Source: Lysobacterales bacterium (GTDB taxonomy: Bacteria; Pseudomonadota; Gammaproteobacteria; Xanthomonadales; SZUA-36). From it: a stretch of 32,998 nt of DNA. A program made the position numbers and the translations under genes. The notes under the pieces are model-generated. The model was given only the letters and a program-made list of their open reading frames with translations. It had not been told where the DNA came from and ran no database searches. This document shows, one piece after another, positions 1 to 8,932 of this stretch; position 1 is the first letter of the stretch, and each line of letters opens with the position of its first letter. The DNA lies in NCBI GenBank assembly GCA_029287515.1, contig JARFQZ010000216.1:1-32998 (forward strand), given 5' to 3'.

Positions 1-2
1 AG

Positions 3-269
3 GATCCTGAAATGCTGATGCTGGATGAATTCTCGATCGCTGTGGACCCGGTTACCACGATGCGGATTGAAGATGTACTGAAAGAGCTCCGCAGCGAAGT
101 CACCATCATCCTGGTGACCAACCTGGTACAGCAGGCACGCCGCCTGGCCGACCGGACGGCATTTTTCCTGGGTGGGCGTTGTGTTGAAGTCGGGGTCACC
201 GAAGACCTGTTCACGGGTGAAGTCCGGGACCAGAGAACGCGTGATTACGTTGAAGGGAGGTTCGGCTGA
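3..269 (+). CDS. PstB-like phosphate ABC transporter ATPase, first copy (3' part only)
   Basis: The reading frame is already open at the window edge, so only the C-terminal part of the ATPase is present; the ATG at 12 is internal. The visible part starts just before Walker B (LMLDEF) and ends DYVEGRFG, matching the end of the PstB-like protein encoded next (DYIEGRYG). PstB is the cytoplasmic ATPase of the high-affinity phosphate importer PstSCAB. Two conserved features are altered: the DEPCSALDP block of PstB reads DEFSIAVDP, and the H-loop histidine is replaced by asparagine (LVTNLVQQARR where the next gene has IVTHNMAQARR). The stop overlaps the next ATG (TGATG), so the two ATPases are translationally coupled. 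Assignment to the PstB-type family is firm; whether phosphate is the substrate cannot be judged without pstSCA upstream. Confidence 0.85.
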   Translation, partial: DPEMLMLDEFSIAVDPVTTMRIEDVLKELRSEVTIILVTNLVQQARRLADRTAFFLGGRCVEVGVTEDLFTGEVRDQRTRDYVEGRFG

Positions 270-1060
270 TGAATCAACCGGCGGCAGACCAGGGCTCCAG
301 CCTGGCCATCAGAACGCAAAAACTGACTCTCTGGTACGGCACGTTCCAGGCCCTGTTCGATATCGACCTGGACATCAAGCAAGGCATCATCACCTCAATG
401 ATCGGCCCGTCCGGTTGTGGCAAGAGTACCTTTTTGCGCAGCGTCAACCGGATCAACGAACGTCTCGGTTATGTCCGTATCACCGGCAGCATCGATGTGA
501 TGGGTGAAAATATTTACGATCCGGCCGTTGAGCTGATCCAGGTTCGCAAACAGATTGGAATGGTGTTTCAGCGCCCCAACCCCTTGCCGATTTCCATTCG
601 TGAGAACGTACTGTTTGGGCACCGAATCCACAATGCCGGGCGAAAAACCACGAAGAGTGAAAACGACGACATCGTCGAAGACGCGCTTAAAACCGTGCTG
701 TTGTGGGACAAGGTCAAGGACAAGCTTGACAAGAAGGCCACTGCTCTTTCCCTGGAAGAGCAGCAGAAGCTCTGCATTGCCCGACTGCTGCCGGTCAAAC
801 CGGGTGTGTTGCTGATGGATGAGCCCTGCTCGGCCCTCGATCCCAAAGGTACAGAGGCGGTAGAAGAACTGATCTGGGAATTAAGGGGCCAGTACACCAT
901 TCTGATCGTCACCCACAACATGGCCCAGGCCCGCCGCGCCAGTGAGGAGTGTATCTTCATGCTGATGGGTAAGGTCGTGGAGCATACTGAAACCGGACAG
1001 ATGTTCGTGACGCCTCAGCACAAGGAAACATCGGATTACATTGAAGGCAGGTACGGCTGA
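269..1060 (+). CDS. pstB: PstB-like phosphate ABC transporter ATPase, second copy with degenerate signature motif
   Basis: A 263-aa ABC ATPase of PstB length and architecture. Walker A GPSGCGKST is at about residues 46-54, the Q-loop VFQRPNPLP follows near 99-107, Walker B plus D-loop LLMDEPCSALDP is near 181-192, and the H-loop is VTHNMAQ with His216. The ABC signature, LSGGQQQRLCIAR in ordinary PstB, reads LSLEEQQKLCIAR, so both glycines and the first glutamine are lost. Start: the ATG overlaps the stop of the first copy, and no better start is visible. The pair probably forms a heterodimer energising a Pst-type permease encoded upstream. phoU, the usual downstream neighbour of pstB, is not present here; the next gene is convergent. 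The family is certain; that it acts with copy one as a heterodimer is inference. Confidence 0.88.
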   Translation: MNQPAADQGSSLAIRTQKLTLWYGTFQALFDIDLDIKQGIITSMIGPSGCGKSTFLRSVNRINERLGYVRITGSIDVMGENIYDPAVELIQVRKQIGMVFQRPNPLPISIRENVLFGHRIHNAGRKTTKSENDDIVEDALKTVLLWDKVKDKLDKKATALSLEEQQKLCIARLLPVKPGVLLMDEPCSALDPKGTEAVEELIWELRGQYTILIVTHNMAQARRASEECIFMLMGKVVEHTETGQMFVTPQHKETSDYIEGRYG

Positions 1061-1079
1061 CCGGGGCAGCAGGCGCAGG

Positions 1080-2537
1080 TCAGTTCACAAACGAACTGAT
1101 CAATAACACCCAGGCTATGATCACGGCCGGGCCCAGCAATCCGATCAGGATTCCGCCGGGCCTCAAGTCCCTGGTTTGTATCTCACCCGTGCTATAAGCC
1201 ACGGCATTGGGTGGTGTGGAAACCGGCAGCAACAGGGCGCATGACCCACTCAGGCCAATGATCAGGCAGGTTTCCAGTTCTCTGCCCGGCATCAGTGCAA
1301 CCGACACCGGCAACACCAGCGAAACGGTCGCCGTGTTGCTCATGAAATTCGAAAGAGTCACGGTCACCAGGGCCAACGCGCCGAACACCAGCACGTCCAG
1401 GTCCAGCACGGTGAGAAACTCCAGTGATGAAGCCATGCGGTCAGCCAGGCCCGTATCGACCACCGCCGCGCCCAGCGACAGGCCACCGGCAACCAGCATC
1501 AGGGTGTCCCATGGAAGTCCCCGCACATCCGCGGCGCCCAGCACCTGGGTCATCGTCAGGCCAACGATCGGAATCAGTGAAATGGCTGCAACGTGAATGC
1601 CGTGCAGCGGTGTGGTCATCCACATGGCAACGGTCGTAATGGAAAGCACAGCCACGATGACGCGGTCACGTTTGCCGGGTAATTCGGGCTCTTCCATGCG
1701 GCTGAAATCAAGGCTGAATGAATCCATCGAGGCCGGGTGTAGCCTCAGCAGGAAAACCCAGGCGGTGATGACCAACCCGATGGCAACCGGCACGCCGAGC
1801 ATCATCCACTCGATGAAATCGATTCCCTGGCCGAATTCCGCCGCTACCCCGGCGGCGATTGCGTTGGGCGCGCTACCGATAATGGTGCCCATGCCACCAA
1901 CCGACGCAGCCAGTGGAATGGCGATCATCAGGGCCTTGGCGAATGGCTCACTGTTGCCCAGTTGCCGTACGAGTGGAATCACGGCGCCGATCATCAGCAC
2001 GGTCGTTGACGTGTTGGAAATGAACATCGAGGCGACGGCGCTGGTGAGCATGACTGCCAGCAAAACATTCGCGGGACGGGTACCGGCCGGGCGAATGGCC
2101 AGAGCAAACAATTGGCGGTCCAGCCCGGTGCGCGACAGCCCCTCGGCCATGAAGAATCCACCCAGCATCAGCCAGATAACGGGACTGGACCAGGTGTTGA
2201 GGTATTTGTCTACATCCCAGGGCTCCGGATGAATCAGCGTCGTGCCCAGTACAAAAACGAGGTAGCCCATGATCAGCAGGCCTACCGCAAAGGCAGGAAC
2301 CGCCTCGGTGATCCACAGACCTACTGCGAGCAGGAACAGGAACAATACCGCCCTTTGCTCCGGCGGGAATGATCCAAACAGCGCATTCCACACATACAGC
2401 ACCAGCGCGCCAACGATGATGAAAGATATGAACCGGCGCAGGCCGTGTTTCTTGCCCGGCGACAGAATTCGCGCGGCGGCCCGGCGGCTGTCCCGGTAGG
2501 AAACCTTGTCACTTATGGATTTGGGGTTCTCTGACAC
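1080..2537 (-). CDS. DASS/SLC13-family anion:sodium symporter
   Basis: A 485-aa, strongly hydrophobic protein of the divalent anion:sodium symporter family (inner membrane; dicarboxylates or sulfate in characterised members). It has the internal repeat typical of the family: the SNT motif occurs twice (FISNTSTTVLMIG and FMSNTATVSLVLP), as does a PNA helix-hairpin motif (IIGSAPNAIAAG and STPPNAVAYSTG). The N-terminal 35 residues are polar and basic, followed by the first membrane helix. The start used is GTG with GAGG immediately adjacent, a poor ribosome-binding spacing, so the true start is uncertain; no ATG lies close downstream. It is convergent with the PstB pair and divergent from the CDF gene. 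Substrate cannot be told from sequence; the neighbourhood does not single one out. Confidence 0.88.
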   Translation of the reverse strand: MSENPKSISDKVSYRDSRRAAARILSPGKKHGLRRFISFIIVGALVLYVWNALFGSFPPEQRAVLFLFLLAVGLWITEAVPAFAVGLLIMGYLVFVLGTTLIHPEPWDVDKYLNTWSSPVIWLMLGGFFMAEGLSRTGLDRQLFALAIRPAGTRPANVLLAVMLTSAVASMFISNTSTTVLMIGAVIPLVRQLGNSEPFAKALMIAIPLAASVGGMGTIIGSAPNAIAAGVAAEFGQGIDFIEWMMLGVPVAIGLVITAWVFLLRLHPASMDSFSLDFSRMEEPELPGKRDRVIVAVLSITTVAMWMTTPLHGIHVAAISLIPIVGLTMTQVLGAADVRGLPWDTLMLVAGGLSLGAAVVDTGLADRMASSLEFLTVLDLDVLVFGALALVTVTLSNFMSNTATVSLVLPVSVALMPGRELETCLIIGLSGSCALLLPVSTPPNAVAYSTGEIQTRDLRPGGILIGLLGPAVIIAWVLLISSFVN

Positions 2538-2637
2538 CTCGGTAGTTTAAGAGTTCTGGACCCGCACTAGAAGGCCGTGACACCAACCTGCATCTGGTAA
2601 CATCTTTCGCTGATTCGTTTACAACGGGTAGAACAAC

Positions 2638-3567
2638 ATGGCCGGGGCTTCAAAAATAGCCATTTACGGTGCAATAGCGGCAAATTCTGCGATTGCCGTC
2701 TGCAAGTTCGTAGCTGCCTTTTTTACAGGGTCTTCGGCCATGTTGTCTGAAGGGATTCATTCACTGGTTGATACCGGCAACGGTGTGTTATTGCTGTTTG
2801 GAATCCGTCTCAGCCAGAAGCCGCCTGATCCAAAGCATCCGTTTGGCTACGGAAACGAGATTTTTTTCTGGAGTTTCGTCGTCGCGATTCTCATTTTCGC
2901 CCTGGGAGGCGGAATTGCCATTTACGAGGGCATCCAACACCTTATTCACCCGCGGCAACTCCAGAACGTGCACTGGAATTACGTGGTATTGGTTCTGGCC
3001 ATGGTATTTGAAGGATTGGCGCTCAAGGTCGCTTTAAAGCAATTCAAGGCCAGTCGCGGCACCAAGCCTTTCTTCAGGGCGCTCATCGAGAGCAAGGACT
3101 CAACCACCATCGCCGTGGTCGTGGAAGACACTGCTGCACTGTTGGGTTTGATGATTGCCCTGTTGTCGGTATTTCTAGGCCAGGTCACCGGCTGGGTGTA
3201 TTTCGACGGCATTGGATCCGTGTTGATCGGCGTCCTGTTGGTCAGTGTCTCGTATTTCTTCGCTGTCGAATGCAAAGCGCTGTTGGTCGGGGAGGGGCTG
3301 GGCGCCAGACAACTGGACAAGATTGATCAAATCCTGGCGAATGAGCCCCGGGTCAGGCGTCACAGGCGCCCCCTGAGCCTGTATTTCGGGCCAAATGAAA
3401 TTCTGGTGAATCTCGACGTCCATTTCGAAGACAATCTGACGTCCGACCAGATCGAAGAAACGATCGACCGGATCGAAGCCGGCATCAAGACGGCCGTACC
3501 CAACGTAAACCGGATCTACGTGGAGGCTGAGACCATCAGGAAGATGACATCGGAGATGAAGGCATGA
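2638..3567 (+). CDS. Cation diffusion facilitator (CDF) family transporter, ZnT9-like
   Basis: A 309-aa inner-membrane cation exporter-type protein with six predicted helices and a C-terminal cytoplasmic domain (from about residue 225). TM2 carries SEGIHSLVDTGN with the CDF His/Asp pair, followed by the HPFGYG loop. In TM5 the canonical HxxxD reads VVVED, so the histidine is absent and the aspartate kept; as I recall, this pattern with EDTAALLG occurs in the ZnT9 (SLC30A9)-like branch rather than in YiiP or CzcD. The C-terminal half (SLYFGPNEILVNLDVHF) matches the CDF regulatory domain. It overlaps the downstream MscS gene by 4 bp (ATGA), implying a shared transcript. Family assignment is firm; metal specificity and transport direction are not deducible. 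Confidence 0.9.
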   Translation: MAGASKIAIYGAIAANSAIAVCKFVAAFFTGSSAMLSEGIHSLVDTGNGVLLLFGIRLSQKPPDPKHPFGYGNEIFFWSFVVAILIFALGGGIAIYEGIQHLIHPRQLQNVHWNYVVLVLAMVFEGLALKVALKQFKASRGTKPFFRALIESKDSTTIAVVVEDTAALLGLMIALLSVFLGQVTGWVYFDGIGSVLIGVLLVSVSYFFAVECKALLVGEGLGARQLDKIDQILANEPRVRRHRRPLSLYFGPNEILVNLDVHFEDNLTSDQIEETIDRIEAGIKTAVPNVNRIYVEAETIRKMTSEMKA

Positions 3568-4805
3568 GCAACTTTCAAAACACTTTCGTTGCCGAGGAAA
3601 TTTACGATGACACCCTGCCCGCCGAGGAAAATCCGGATGATGGTGTAACGGCGTCGCTTGCCGACTGGATCGTCGAGTTCGATGTCTCCCCCTACCTCAG
3701 CGAGCCTTTCCGGGAAGCCTGGCATCTGGTCCAGGAATATCACCTGATATTGGCGGTCATCCTGGTTGGAATGGGTTACGGTCTGGGCCGCCTGCTTAAA
3801 TCCATCATTCACAAGCTGCTGGAGCGGTTCAGAAAGAGCTGGAAATCGGAACTGGATTACGAGATAGCCCACTACCTGACTTCGCCTATCCACCAGACCG
3901 TATTTACCTTTTTCCTGATCGTCGCCCTGGCAACGCTCGAATTTCCCGGGGCCATAGAGCAATTCCTGATCAAAGTGTGCATCACCGCCCTGCTGGTGTT
4001 CTGGGGACGCGCGTGGTTCCGCGCCACCAGCGTGATAATGCAGGCGCTGGAGGCAGAGCGTCACCGCTTCCACCTGTTCCAGCCGCGCACCGTCCCTCTT
4101 TATGAAATGGGGATCAAGCTGCTTCTTTTTGGCCTGTTCATCTACCTGTTTTTCATTGTCTGGGGCATTGACGCCACGGCATGGGTCGCTTCGGCAGGCA
4201 TCATCGGTATCGCCGTGGGTTTTGCTGCGCGCGATACCATCGCCAACCTTATTTCCGGCGTTTCGATCGTAGCGGACGCACCCTACAAAATTGGCGACTA
4301 CATCGTGCTCGACACCGGGGAACGCGGAGTCGTCTCAAGTCTCGGTATCCGGTCCACCCGGTTGGTTACTCGTGATGACGTCGAGGTTTCGATACCCAAC
4401 GCGGTCATCGGCACGGCCAAGATCATCAATGAAAGCGGTGGTCCGTGGGTCCGTCACCGGGTCAAGCTGCCGATCGGCGTGGCTTATGACAGCGACATCG
4501 ACAAAGTCATCGACACCCTGCTGGAGATTGCAGCGCAAAATGAAAGGATTGTGGATCAGCCGGAAGCACGTGTCAGGATCCGGGAATTCGCCGATAATTC
4601 AATCAATCTGGATTTTATGGGTTGGATCAGGCGGCCTGCAGATCGCGGTCTGACGATTCACGAACTGAGTCTCGAGGTGATCAAGCGTTTTCGCGAAGAA
4701 CACATTACCATTCCGTTTCCGCAGCGGGACCTGTACGTCAAAACAATGGAAGAAAAGGAAATCGCGGTGCCAGCCGAAGCAGAGAAACCCCTTTCGGAAA
4801 CCTGA
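3564..4805 (+). CDS. MscS-family mechanosensitive ion channel
   Basis: A 413-aa inner-membrane channel of the small-conductance mechanosensitive family, which releases solutes on hypo-osmotic shock. Predicted helices lie near residues 59-79, 108-127, 135-155 and 183-201, plus the pore-lining helix at about 207-235 (GIIGIAVGFAARDTIANLIS, the counterpart of MscS TM3). The beta domain follows (YKIGDYIVLDTGERGVVSSL, then VSIPNAVI), and a C-terminal alpha/beta domain after it. Five helices make it longer than E. coli MscS (286 aa), with an acidic 50-residue N-terminal segment. Its ATG overlaps the CDF gene's stop. Co-transcription with a cation transporter suggests an ion or osmotic homeostasis unit, but that is inference. 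Confidence 0.92.
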   Translation: MSNFQNTFVAEEIYDDTLPAEENPDDGVTASLADWIVEFDVSPYLSEPFREAWHLVQEYHLILAVILVGMGYGLGRLLKSIIHKLLERFRKSWKSELDYEIAHYLTSPIHQTVFTFFLIVALATLEFPGAIEQFLIKVCITALLVFWGRAWFRATSVIMQALEAERHRFHLFQPRTVPLYEMGIKLLLFGLFIYLFFIVWGIDATAWVASAGIIGIAVGFAARDTIANLISGVSIVADAPYKIGDYIVLDTGERGVVSSLGIRSTRLVTRDDVEVSIPNAVIGTAKIINESGGPWVRHRVKLPIGVAYDSDIDKVIDTLLEIAAQNERIVDQPEARVRIREFADNSINLDFMGWIRRPADRGLTIHELSLEVIKRFREEHITIPFPQRDLYVKTMEEKEIAVPAEAEKPLSET

Positions 4806-4820
4806 TGGCGGATTTCTTTT

Positions 4821-4826
4821 TATAAT
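4821..4826 (+). promoter_or_regulatory. Candidate -10 element directly in front of glnE
   Basis: A perfect TATAAT follows a T-rich run in the 27-bp gap between the mscS-like gene and glnE. It ends 6 bp before the glnE ATG, and no recognisable -35 lies at 16-18 bp spacing. If used, the transcript would start at or near the start codon and be essentially leaderless, so chance AT-richness is a real alternative. Confidence 0.25.
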
Positions 4827-4832
4827 ATCCTG

Positions 4833-7544
4833 ATGTCCTATCCCTCCGAACAATCCGGATGGAATATCCTGCCCCCGGTTACGATCCCCGAAAAGAGCCG
4901 GCTCAAGCATGTACGCCAATGCAGCGATTTTGCCTCGGGTCTGCTTGACCGGTTTCCTGCCTGGTCCGACGACCTGAACAACGCCTGCCCGCCCGACGTG
5001 ACGCGCCTGGCGGAGGCCACGAGGGAACATGGCCTCGGTACCGGGCTGAGGCGGTTCCGGAACCGCGAAATGCTCCGGATTGTCTGGCGCGACCTTTGCG
5101 GCCTGGCCCCGCTGGCGGAAACTTTTGACAGCCTGACCTCGCTGGCCGAGATCTGTCTGCAGGCGGCTGTCGAAGAGCATTTCCGGCGCCTGGCGGAAAA
5201 ACACGGTACGCCGCGCGGGGCCGATGGCAGCCCTCAGCAGATGTTTGTCATTGGACTCGGCAAGTTAGGCGGGGGTGAGCTCAATCTCTCCTCCGATATC
5301 GATATCATTTTTTGTTACGGTCAATCCGGCGCTTGCGACGGGCCACGCGGCATAGCCAATGACCTGTTTTTTACCCGATTGGCCCGCGGGGTAATCTCCA
5401 GCCTCTCCGAGTTGACCGCTGACGGCTTCTGTTTCCGGGTCGACACACGGCTGAGACCTTTCGGCAGTGCGGGACCACTGACATCCAGCCTGGCCGCCCT
5501 GGAGCAGTATTATCAGCGCGAAGGCAGGGACTGGGAGCGCTATGCATTGATCAAGGCGCGTCCGGTTGCCGGAGACCTGGCCGCTGGAGCGGCATTCATC
5601 GAAGACATAAGACCCTTCGTTTATCGCCGCTACATTGATTACAGCTCGGTCGAATCGTTGCAGGAAATGCATTCCAATGTCCAGGACGATGCCCGGCGAA
5701 AGGACCGGCTGGATGACATCAAGCGCGGGACTGGCGGTATTCGTGAAATAGAATTTCTTGCGCAGTGTTTCCAGATACTGCGTGGTGGCCGCGAACCGGC
5801 CCTGCAAACCCCGTCGCTCGACCTTGCCTTGCGGGAAATAGAACAGCTCGGCTTGCTGGAAACAGACATCGTCAGCGAAATCCGCAACGACTATGCTTAT
5901 CTGCGGTTCCTGGAAAACCGGATCCAGGCCCTGCGTGACCAGCAGACACACAGGGTGCCCCAGGGTGATGATCGAGAGCGGATTGCCCGAGCGATGTATG
6001 AGAAGGATACAAAATCCCTGGAGAAAAGCCTCGCGCGAACCCGCAAACGGGTCAGTCAGCGGTTCGAAAACATTTTTCCTTCCCGTTCAGAGCGACCGCC
6101 CGACCAGAAATGGGCCGAGCTGTGGCGCAAACTGGGTGGCATCGAACAGGAGATCGACGAGGCTCCCGTGGAAGACGAAAACCAACCTCTGAATATTTTT
6201 GTCCGCCGATTGAACCGCGTCGCCCTGAGCCAGCGAGCCCGTGATCGCCTGGACCGGTTCATGCCGGGCTTGCTGGAAAGGCTGGACCAGCAATCACTCG
6301 ACCACCAGGCCCTCAATCGGATTTTTGACCTGATCCTGGCCGTGTGCCGCCGAAGCGCCTACCTGGTACTGCTTGAGCAGAACCCCAAGGCACTGGATCG
6401 ATTACTGGACCTGTTCGAGCGCAGTGAATGGATCGCCTCGAAAGTCATTCGTTTTCCCGCGTTGCTGGACGAGTTGATCGACCCATCCCTTGGCAGGCAG
6501 ATTCCGAACCACGAGCAATTTTCTCAAAGCGTTCGCCGCATCCTGGGGGCCGCGCAGGGAACGGAAGCGGTGCTGGAGGGGCTCAACTACCTCAAGCTGG
6601 CTACTGAACTGCGGGTGGCGGTGAGCCAGCTTAAAGGCAACCTTTCCGGCGAAGAAGCCCAGCAGGCACTGGCCGAACTCGCCAGCGCCCTGCTGGACGG
6701 CGTGCTGGCTATTGCGTCATCTGAAATTGAATCACGCCATGGCAAGTTCCGGAAAGAGGACATGCTTGCCATTATCGGTTACGGCTCACTGGGTGCATTC
6801 GAACTGGGCTATGACTCCGATCTTGATATCGTGTTCCTGTTTGAATCCGGGGCAGACCCGTCTGACGGCCCAAGGCCATTGCCACCCGAGCGTTATTTCG
6901 CGCGGCTTGCCCAGAGGGTGCTCAGTTTCCTCACGGTCATGACCCCGTCGGGCCGTCTCTACGAGGTGGATACGCGCCTGCGGCCCAATGGCCGGGCGGG
7001 TTCGCTGGTCAGCAGCATCGATGCCTTCCGTGAATACCAGATGAAGGAAGCCTGGACCTGGGAGCTGCAGGCGCTGACCCGGGCCCGGTATGTTGCAGGC
7101 AGCGAACGACTGGCCGCGAAGTTTGTCCGGATCAGGCTGGATGTTCTGTGCCGGGAAAGAAATGAAAACGAACTGGCGGTTGAGTTGCTCGAAATGCGCC
7201 AGAAGATGTGCAGGGAACACGCATCAAACCTGTCTGCCAAACACCGGCCCGGCGGGCTCATCGATATCGAATTCATTGCGCAGCTGGGGGTACTGTGTTC
7301 TGCGCGCCTGTATCCCCGGGTCCTGAACGTCACCAGCACTTTGTTACAGCTCGAAGAGCTTCGTTCCATCGGCTGGCTTAGCGACGACGAGGCCCGTGTA
7401 CTCCATGAAACTGCCCGGTTGCTCAGGCAGCAGCGAATGATGACGACACTCATCCATGAGGATGTTCCGGCAGAGGCGCCGACATCGGGTTCTGCGGCAA
7501 TTTTCAAGCGTAAAGTGGGAGATTCTTCCCGTACACTGCCGTAA
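4833..7544 (+). CDS. glnE: Bifunctional glutamine synthetase adenylyltransferase/adenylyl-removing enzyme
   Basis: A 903-aa GlnE, which adenylylates (inactivates) and deadenylylates glutamine synthetase in response to PII and glutamine. It has the two nucleotidyltransferase domains of the family. The N-terminal domain has GLGKLGGGELNLSSDIDI at about 141-158 (deadenylylation) and the C-terminal domain has GYGSLGAFELGYDSDLDI at about 646-664 (adenylylation). Both DxD metal-binding pairs are intact. Typical motifs follow each domain (VDTRLRPFGSAGPL; VDTRLRPNGRAGSL; GGIREIEF; GGLIDIEF). It is about 40 residues shorter than the E. coli protein (946), mostly at the N-terminus; no earlier start is available because the mscS-like gene ends 27 bp upstream. 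No obvious Shine-Dalgarno precedes the ATG. Confidence 0.97.
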   Translation: MSYPSEQSGWNILPPVTIPEKSRLKHVRQCSDFASGLLDRFPAWSDDLNNACPPDVTRLAEATREHGLGTGLRRFRNREMLRIVWRDLCGLAPLAETFDSLTSLAEICLQAAVEEHFRRLAEKHGTPRGADGSPQQMFVIGLGKLGGGELNLSSDIDIIFCYGQSGACDGPRGIANDLFFTRLARGVISSLSELTADGFCFRVDTRLRPFGSAGPLTSSLAALEQYYQREGRDWERYALIKARPVAGDLAAGAAFIEDIRPFVYRRYIDYSSVESLQEMHSNVQDDARRKDRLDDIKRGTGGIREIEFLAQCFQILRGGREPALQTPSLDLALREIEQLGLLETDIVSEIRNDYAYLRFLENRIQALRDQQTHRVPQGDDRERIARAMYEKDTKSLEKSLARTRKRVSQRFENIFPSRSERPPDQKWAELWRKLGGIEQEIDEAPVEDENQPLNIFVRRLNRVALSQRARDRLDRFMPGLLERLDQQSLDHQALNRIFDLILAVCRRSAYLVLLEQNPKALDRLLDLFERSEWIASKVIRFPALLDELIDPSLGRQIPNHEQFSQSVRRILGAAQGTEAVLEGLNYLKLATELRVAVSQLKGNLSGEEAQQALAELASALLDGVLAIASSEIESRHGKFRKEDMLAIIGYGSLGAFELGYDSDLDIVFLFESGADPSDGPRPLPPERYFARLAQRVLSFLTVMTPSGRLYEVDTRLRPNGRAGSLVSSIDAFREYQMKEAWTWELQALTRARYVAGSERLAAKFVRIRLDVLCRERNENELAVELLEMRQKMCREHASNLSAKHRPGGLIDIEFIAQLGVLCSARLYPRVLNVTSTLLQLEELRSIGWLSDDEARVLHETARLLRQQRMMTTLIHEDVPAEAPTSGSAAIFKRKVGDSSRTLP

Positions 7545-7594
7545 ACTACGCCAATGTATTCATTGCATCATCATGAAAACCGGGAGCAAGCATC

Positions 7595-7804
7595 GTGACA
7601 CATCCCACTGACGCAACTGACGCCAGCCTGGAAACTGCCAGTACCCGGGAGGAGTACGAGGTCAAAAGACAGGACCTGCCACTGTCCTGTCCAACCCCGC
7701 AGCAAAAGCTCTGGAACTCCCACCCGAGGGTCTACCTGCCGATCGAGGAAACCGGAACCGCTGTTTGTCCCTACTGCAGCGCTCGTTACCGCCTCGTGGA
7801 CTGA
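7595..7804 (+). CDS. Small zf-CHCC zinc-finger protein
   Basis: A 69-aa protein whose C-terminal half matches the zf-CHCC domain, related to the zinc-binding region of mitochondrial complex I subunit NDUFS6. The presumed ligands are Cys32 (LSCPTP), His43 (NSHPRVYLPI), Cys58 and Cys61 (CPYC), followed by SARYRLVD. The N-terminal 25 residues are polar and probably disordered. The GTG start is chosen because GGGAG lies about 8 bases upstream. It sits 50 bp after glnE and 15 bp before the glycosyltransferase gene, probably on the same transcript. Zinc binding is inferred from the motif; its cellular role in bacteria is not established. Confidence 0.85.
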   Translation: MTHPTDATDASLETASTREEYEVKRQDLPLSCPTPQQKLWNSHPRVYLPIEETGTAVCPYCSARYRLVD

Positions 7805-7819
7805 AGCGGGTCAACCGCT

Positions 7820-8932
7820 GTGCATATCGTTCAGGCGCTGGTTTCGCTGAACCTGGGCGGATCAGAGCTTGTTGCTGTCGAATTGGCAGAATTTGCGGTC
7901 GCCACGGGACACCGTTGCACGGTGATCGCTGCTGACGGCCCACTGGGAGAACGAGCCCGCTCATCCGGCGCCGAGCACCTGGACTGGCCGATCGGGAAAA
8001 AGAGATTGGGCACCCTGCGCTACATTTCACGGTTGCGTCACTGGCTGGCCGATGAACGGCCGGACGTACTGCATGTGCATTCCCGTCTCCCCGCATGGAT
8101 CTGCCAGGGGGCTTTGCGCGGCATCGATAAGAACAAAAGACCTGTCTACATTACCAGTATGCACGGACATTATTCAGTCAGTCGTTACAGTGCCGTGATG
8201 GCTGGCGGGGACCGTGTCGTCGCCGTTTCCGACCATATTCGCGACTACACGCTTCACAATTACCCGTCCACGGACCCCGGTCGGGTAGTCACGGTGCACG
8301 GCGGCATCAGTCACAGCCTGTTTCCTTTTGGCTACCAGCCAAAACCCGAATGGCGGAGCCAGGTTTTCGGAGAATTTCCTGAACTGGAGGGCAGGCGCCT
8401 TCTTTGCCTTCCCGGCCGTCTGTCGCGCTATAAGGGACACGTGGATTTTATCGAGCTGATTGCCCGGCTACTGCCCGAATTTCCGGACATTCACGGGGTT
8501 GTCGTGGGCAAGGCCAAGCCGGGCTCACGCTACCGTGATGAGCTTGAAGGGCTGGCTGAGAGGTATGGCGTGCTGCAGCGGTTGACGTTCACCGGCGCCC
8601 GCATGGATATGAGGGATTGGCTGGCATCCGCCGAAATCGTCTACAGCCTGTGCAGCGACCCGCCGGAAGCATTTGGCCGCACCGTTCCTGAAGCCCTGCA
8701 CCTCGGGACTCCGGTCATCGGATGGGATCATGGCGGCGTTCAGGAAACACTCGCCGTTCTGTTTCCCCAGGGTTCGGTAACACCGGGTGACAGGAACGCC
8801 TTGTTGCAACGCAGCCGGGAGTTTCTTGGGCAAAGGCCCCCCGTTGCAAAAAACGAGGCTTTTGGATTACGGGAATCGATGGAGAAAACCATGGCTGTGT
8901 ATCAATCTGCGAGGGCCGAAAGAATCTCATGA
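7820..8932 (+). CDS. GT4-family glycosyltransferase, probably LPS/cell-surface
   Basis: A 370-aa GT-B fold glycosyltransferase. The N-terminus (MHIVQALVSLNLGGSE, residues 1-16) has the glycine-rich acceptor-side loop of GT4 enzymes. The C-terminal domain carries the donor-binding E(x7)E motif, Glu283 to Glu291, in PEAFGRTVPEALHLGTPVIG, preceded by LLCLPGRLSRYKGH. No signal peptide or membrane helix is seen, so it acts at the cytoplasmic face. Translation starts at GTG 15 bp after the zinc-finger gene. Its stop overlaps the ATG of the O-antigen ligase gene (ATGA), and waaA follows, so transfer of a sugar to lipid A-core or to an O-unit is likely. The sugar and acceptor cannot be predicted. Confidence 0.88.
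   Translation: MHIVQALVSLNLGGSELVAVELAEFAVATGHRCTVIAADGPLGERARSSGAEHLDWPIGKKRLGTLRYISRLRHWLADERPDVLHVHSRLPAWICQGALRGIDKNKRPVYITSMHGHYSVSRYSAVMAGGDRVVAVSDHIRDYTLHNYPSTDPGRVVTVHGGISHSLFPFGYQPKPEWRSQVFGEFPELEGRRLLCLPGRLSRYKGHVDFIELIARLLPEFPDIHGVVVGKAKPGSRYRDELEGLAERYGVLQRLTFTGARMDMRDWLASAEIVYSLCSDPPEAFGRTVPEALHLGTPVIGWDHGGVQETLAVLFPQGSVTPGDRNALLQRSREFLGQRPPVAKNEAFGLRESMEKTMAVYQSARAERIS

Noticed and set aside
1597-2232. 211-aa plus-strand ORF inside the DASS transporter gene
   Set aside because: It is antisense to conserved transporter helices, has no family resemblance and no ribosome-binding site that I can see.
3115-3160. Missing TM5 histidine in the CDF protein as evidence of inactivation
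   Set aside because: The VVVED...AALLG pattern appears to be normal for the ZnT9-like branch, so it is not a sign of decay.
5265-5951. 228-aa antisense ORF within glnE
   Set aside because: It covers a conserved nucleotidyltransferase domain of glnE; the composition looks like reverse-read coding sequence.
8438-8443. CACGTG core in the glycosyltransferase gene as a third parS
   Set aside because: Flanks do not match TGTTNCACGTGAAACA; the same applies to the CACGTG cores near 19540 and 20630.
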